Positions 6,471 to 8,013 of a stretch of DNA of 8,013 nucleotides are shown here, one piece after another. This stretch comes from Planococcaceae bacterium UBA3378 (GTDB taxonomy: Bacteria; Bacillota; Bacilli; Bacillales_A; Planococcaceae). The notes under the pieces were generated by a model. It ran no database searches. It saw only the letters and a list, made by a program, of their open reading frames with translations, and was not told the origin of the DNA. Location of the stretch: positions 1 to 8,013 of the forward strand of contig DEQA01000169.1 in assembly GCA_002359075.1 (NCBI GenBank), given 5' to 3'. The translations under genes and the position numbers were made by a program. How positions within the stretch are numbered: the stretch's first letter is position 1; every line of letters starts with the position of its first letter.

Positions 6471-6643
6471 CTTCCTGTCCCCCCCGTATGACCGCTCTGT
6501 TTGCTGCTTTATTCCAAAATGGCTGCTAAAAAAGAAAGGATGAATGTTGACAAGGTTCTGTCATTATTTCTTATATAATACAACGGTATGTTCTAGAAGA
6601 TAGGTTCATTCAATGATTCAGGAAAGAGGAATATACAGTAAGG

Positions 6644-7465
6644 TCATTCAAGCTCATTTGCATGGGTGGGCAGTACAGCAAGCTTCTCATAAATACGCCG
6701 CTTCCGGTAAAGCATGATCCCAGCTTCAGCGATATCAGTCATCATCGTTTTATTCGCATAGGCACCAAAGACAATTCCTGCGATTGGTATTATTTGAAAA
6801 AGCTTTTTCATTCCCAAATTATCACGGTACGAAAAAAATACTTCCTGCCAGCCTTGCAGCTGGGAAATCATACTTTTTTCTGCCTGCTGATTTTCATGCA
6901 TAGTAGAGAGCTCTTGTAAAATGGCTTCTTTTCCTACGATATCCGCCGAGGCAAATTGAAGACATTTTACAATGAAAATACGCTCCTGTTTGTTGTTCGG
7001 TTCATAGCCATGGATCATAGCAATTTCCTGCAATGTTTTAAGTGCCATCCCCAAAATAAGGGGAATATCAATTGCTAATGTGAAGATACCGCCGACTCCT
7101 GTTGAGGCACCTTGCATAGCAGCAAGCTTTACTCTGCTATTTTGAAGAGATTCACTGAGTGTAATCATATCGTTAAGCGGGATTTCGCCAATTTCTTTGA
7201 TAGATTCAATTGGTCTATTTGCAGCGATGGCGATTTTCTCAACCGTTGCTTTTTCGTTCACTAAGTATTGGCCGCCTGATTGTATATAGCTGCCGATTTC
7301 TGTTACTAACAGGGCAATTTTCTCCTGTATAAAAGCTGGTGTTAATTTATCTAATAGCTTAAAAGGAAGCCGCCCGAGCTTTTCCCAAAACCATAATCCT
7401 GTCTGGTCTTTTTCCCATGCCTCGATTTTCTCGAGATGATTCAATAGCTGTTCTCTGTTATCCAA
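6644..7465 (-). CDS. EcsC-family protein
   Basis: A 273-residue protein resembling EcsC, the third gene product of the Bacillus ecsABC ABC-transporter operon (about 236 residues). EcsC-family proteins also occur alone, as here, with no ABC transporter genes in view. Recognisable blocks are WEKDQTGLWFWEKLGRLPFK (17-36), the glycine-rich and hydrophobic GASTGVGGIFTLAIDIPL (119-136), LKTLQEIAMIHGYE (142-155) and a second hydrophobic segment with IIPIAGIVFGAYANKTMMTD (225-244). The two hydrophobic stretches suggest membrane association. The molecular function of the family is not settled. The start is TTG (bases 7465-7463), chosen because AGGAG (7478-7474) lies 8 bases upstream. A near-consensus ECF promoter lies immediately before it, suggesting envelope-stress induction. 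Confidence 0.85.
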   Translation of the reverse strand: MDNREQLLNHLEKIEAWEKDQTGLWFWEKLGRLPFKLLDKLTPAFIQEKIALLVTEIGSYIQSGGQYLVNEKATVEKIAIAANRPIESIKEIGEIPLNDMITLSESLQNSRVKLAAMQGASTGVGGIFTLAIDIPLILGMALKTLQEIAMIHGYEPNNKQERIFIVKCLQFASADIVGKEAILQELSTMHENQQAEKSMISQLQGWQEVFFSYRDNLGMKKLFQIIPIAGIVFGAYANKTMMTDIAEAGIMLYRKRRIYEKLAVLPTHANELE

Positions 7466-7473
7466 CGTGAATT

Positions 7474-7478
7474 CTCCT
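7474..7478 (-). promoter_or_regulatory. Ribosome binding site for the EcsC-family gene (TTG start)
   Basis: On the - strand GTGAGGAG precedes the TTG start, the AGGAG core being 8 bases upstream. No ATG or GTG lies at a suitable distance, which supports the TTG start. Confidence 0.8.
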
Positions 7479-7496
7479 CACTTTCTTTATATGTTA

Positions 7497-7524
7497 CATA
7501 CGTGCTCAGACAGGAAAGGTTTCG
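7497..7524 (-). promoter_or_regulatory. ECF sigma (sigma-W-type) promoter for the EcsC-family gene
   Basis: Read on the - strand, CGAAAC (7524-7519) is followed by exactly 16 bases and then CGTATG (7502-7497). The sigma-W consensus of Bacillus is TGAAAC-N16/17-CGTA. The match is five of six at -35, with the common CTTT continuation, and four of four at -10. Transcription would start near 7490, leaving about 25 bases that contain the AGGAG site. Position, spacing and orientation all fit. A related ECF factor cannot be excluded. Confidence 0.65.
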
Positions 7525-7555
7525 AACATTTCATTTTATAGGGGAGGGGGGAAGC

Positions 7556-7636
7556 ATGACTGATAGTATGGAGAGAATAATAGTCTTGCATACAAATAAA
7601 CTGTTTTTTGGTAAGAAAAAAAGAGATACTCTGTAA
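7556..7636 (+). CDS. Possible 26-residue peptide with a strong ribosome binding site
   Basis: An ATG at 7556 follows GGGGAGGGGGG (7541-7551) by 4 bases and opens a 26-codon frame ending at TAA 7634-7636. The peptide is basic (MTDSMERIIVLHTNKLFFGK, then KKRDTL). It lies on the strand opposite its neighbours. Its 3' end falls inside the terminator hairpin of the exporter gene, and no convincing promoter precedes it. The purine run may be chance, so this is recorded as doubtful. Confidence 0.15.
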   Translation: MTDSMERIIVLHTNKLFFGKKKRDTL

Positions 7637-7664
7637 AAGTAACCTTCTACAGATATCTCTTTTT
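7616..7664 (-). terminator. Terminator after the DHA2 exporter gene, possibly bidirectional
   Basis: On the - strand, a stem formed by 7664-7648 and 7635-7618, with one bulged base, has a 12-base loop. It ends in a run of U corresponding to A7616-7622. On the + strand the same hairpin ends in five T (7660-7664). It begins 11 bases past the exporter stop codon and separates that gene from the EcsC-family gene. Confidence 0.85.
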
Positions 7665-7674
7665 CTACTATTAT

Positions 7675-8013
7675 TTATTGTTTTTCGAGTTTCTCGATTT
7701 CTTCCGGACTTACGTTTACACGTTTTAGGAATAGCGATAAAACGATTGCAACAAGTGTAACAACCATAGCGATGAAGAATGAATGTTGAACTCCTTCTAG
7801 TAAAGACAATTGCTCAACGCGTGTGAAATCTGCTTTTGTAGCAGTCGCCATATCTAGACCGGCTGCAAGCTCTTCTCCTTTATCGCTCGCAACAGAGTTC
7901 ATGAATGTTACGAATAACGCAGTACCGATTGAACCGACCACCTGTTGAGCAGTGTTGTTTACTGCAGTACCGTGCGGGTTTAAGCGGGTAGGCAGCTGGT
8001 TCAAACCGTTTGT
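7675..8013 (-). CDS. DHA2-family (EmrB/QacA-type) MFS drug exporter, C-terminal part
   Basis: Fourteen-helix major facilitator exporters of this family expel drugs and other hydrophobic compounds using the proton gradient. Only the last 112 residues are in the window. The frame is open to base 8013, so the TTG at 8004 is internal. The visible TNGLNQLPTRLNPHGTAVNN stretch, followed by TAQQVVGSIGTALFVTFM, is the characteristic block before and within the penultimate helix of the EmrB/QacA subfamily. A 30-residue extracellular-type loop follows, and then the last helix at about 74-96 (SFFIAMVVTLVAIVLSLFL). The cytoplasmic tail is short and charged (KRVNVSPEEIEKLEKQ). Substrate cannot be inferred. 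It ends with its own terminator. Confidence 0.9.
   Translation of the reverse strand, partial: TNGLNQLPTRLNPHGTAVNNTAQQVVGSIGTALFVTFMNSVASDKGEELAAGLDMATATKADFTRVEQLSLLEGVQHSFFIAMVVTLVAIVLSLFLKRVNVSPEEIEKLEKQ

Noticed and set aside
6525..6553. Sigma-A promoter TTGTCA-N17-TTTAGC on the - strand for the DoxX-like gene
   Set aside because: The -10 matches only three of six consensus positions, so it was not called.
6662..6919. 85-codon open frame on the + strand
   Set aside because: It lies entirely antisense to the EcsC-family gene, has no ribosome binding site and shows no family resemblance.

Overview
The window looks like ordinary chromosome from a low-GC, Gram-positive member of the Bacillales. 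The evidence is AT-rich intergenic DNA, strong AAGGAGG-type ribosome binding sites, frequent TTG starts, stem-plus-U-tract terminators, an aspartokinase of the Bacillus YclM/ThrD type, an EcsC-family protein and a DHA2 drug exporter. The protein set is reminiscent of the Lysinibacillus/Solibacillus (Planococcaceae) side of the order. That is a judgement from general resemblance, not from a search.

Layout: everything from base 1 to 5972 reads on the + strand and everything from 6114 to 8013 reads on the - strand, so two blocks converge at about 5973-6113. The + block holds (1) the 3' end of a type IA topoisomerase III gene with its terminator; (2) a monocistronic aspartate kinase gene with a good sigma-A promoter, a short leader and its own terminator; (3) a three-gene operon (2408-4952) encoding a polytopic membrane glycerophosphodiester phosphodiesterase, a tubby-C-terminal-like protein and a 68-residue protein of unknown function, closed by a terminator; and (4) a single-pass membrane-anchored protein with a DUF4352-like extracellular domain. 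The - block, read in its own direction, holds the 3' end of a DHA2-family multidrug exporter gene with a terminator, an EcsC-family gene, and a DoxX-like small membrane protein gene.

How the genes relate: the topoisomerase and aspartokinase genes are independent housekeeping units. The remaining genes have an envelope flavour: lipid or lipoteichoic-acid headgroup turnover (GDPD), a possible lipid-binding fold (tubby-like), a secreted anchored domain, EcsC, DoxX and an efflux pump. The most informative regulatory signal is a near-consensus ECF (sigma-W-type) promoter in front of the EcsC-family gene, which suggests envelope-stress control. No mobile element, CRISPR array, tRNA, rRNA or recognisable riboswitch was seen, and no gene-free stretch exceeds 300 bases. 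I found no convincing new defence or mobile system. The best candidate for something under-described is the GDPD/tubby-like/68-residue operon.
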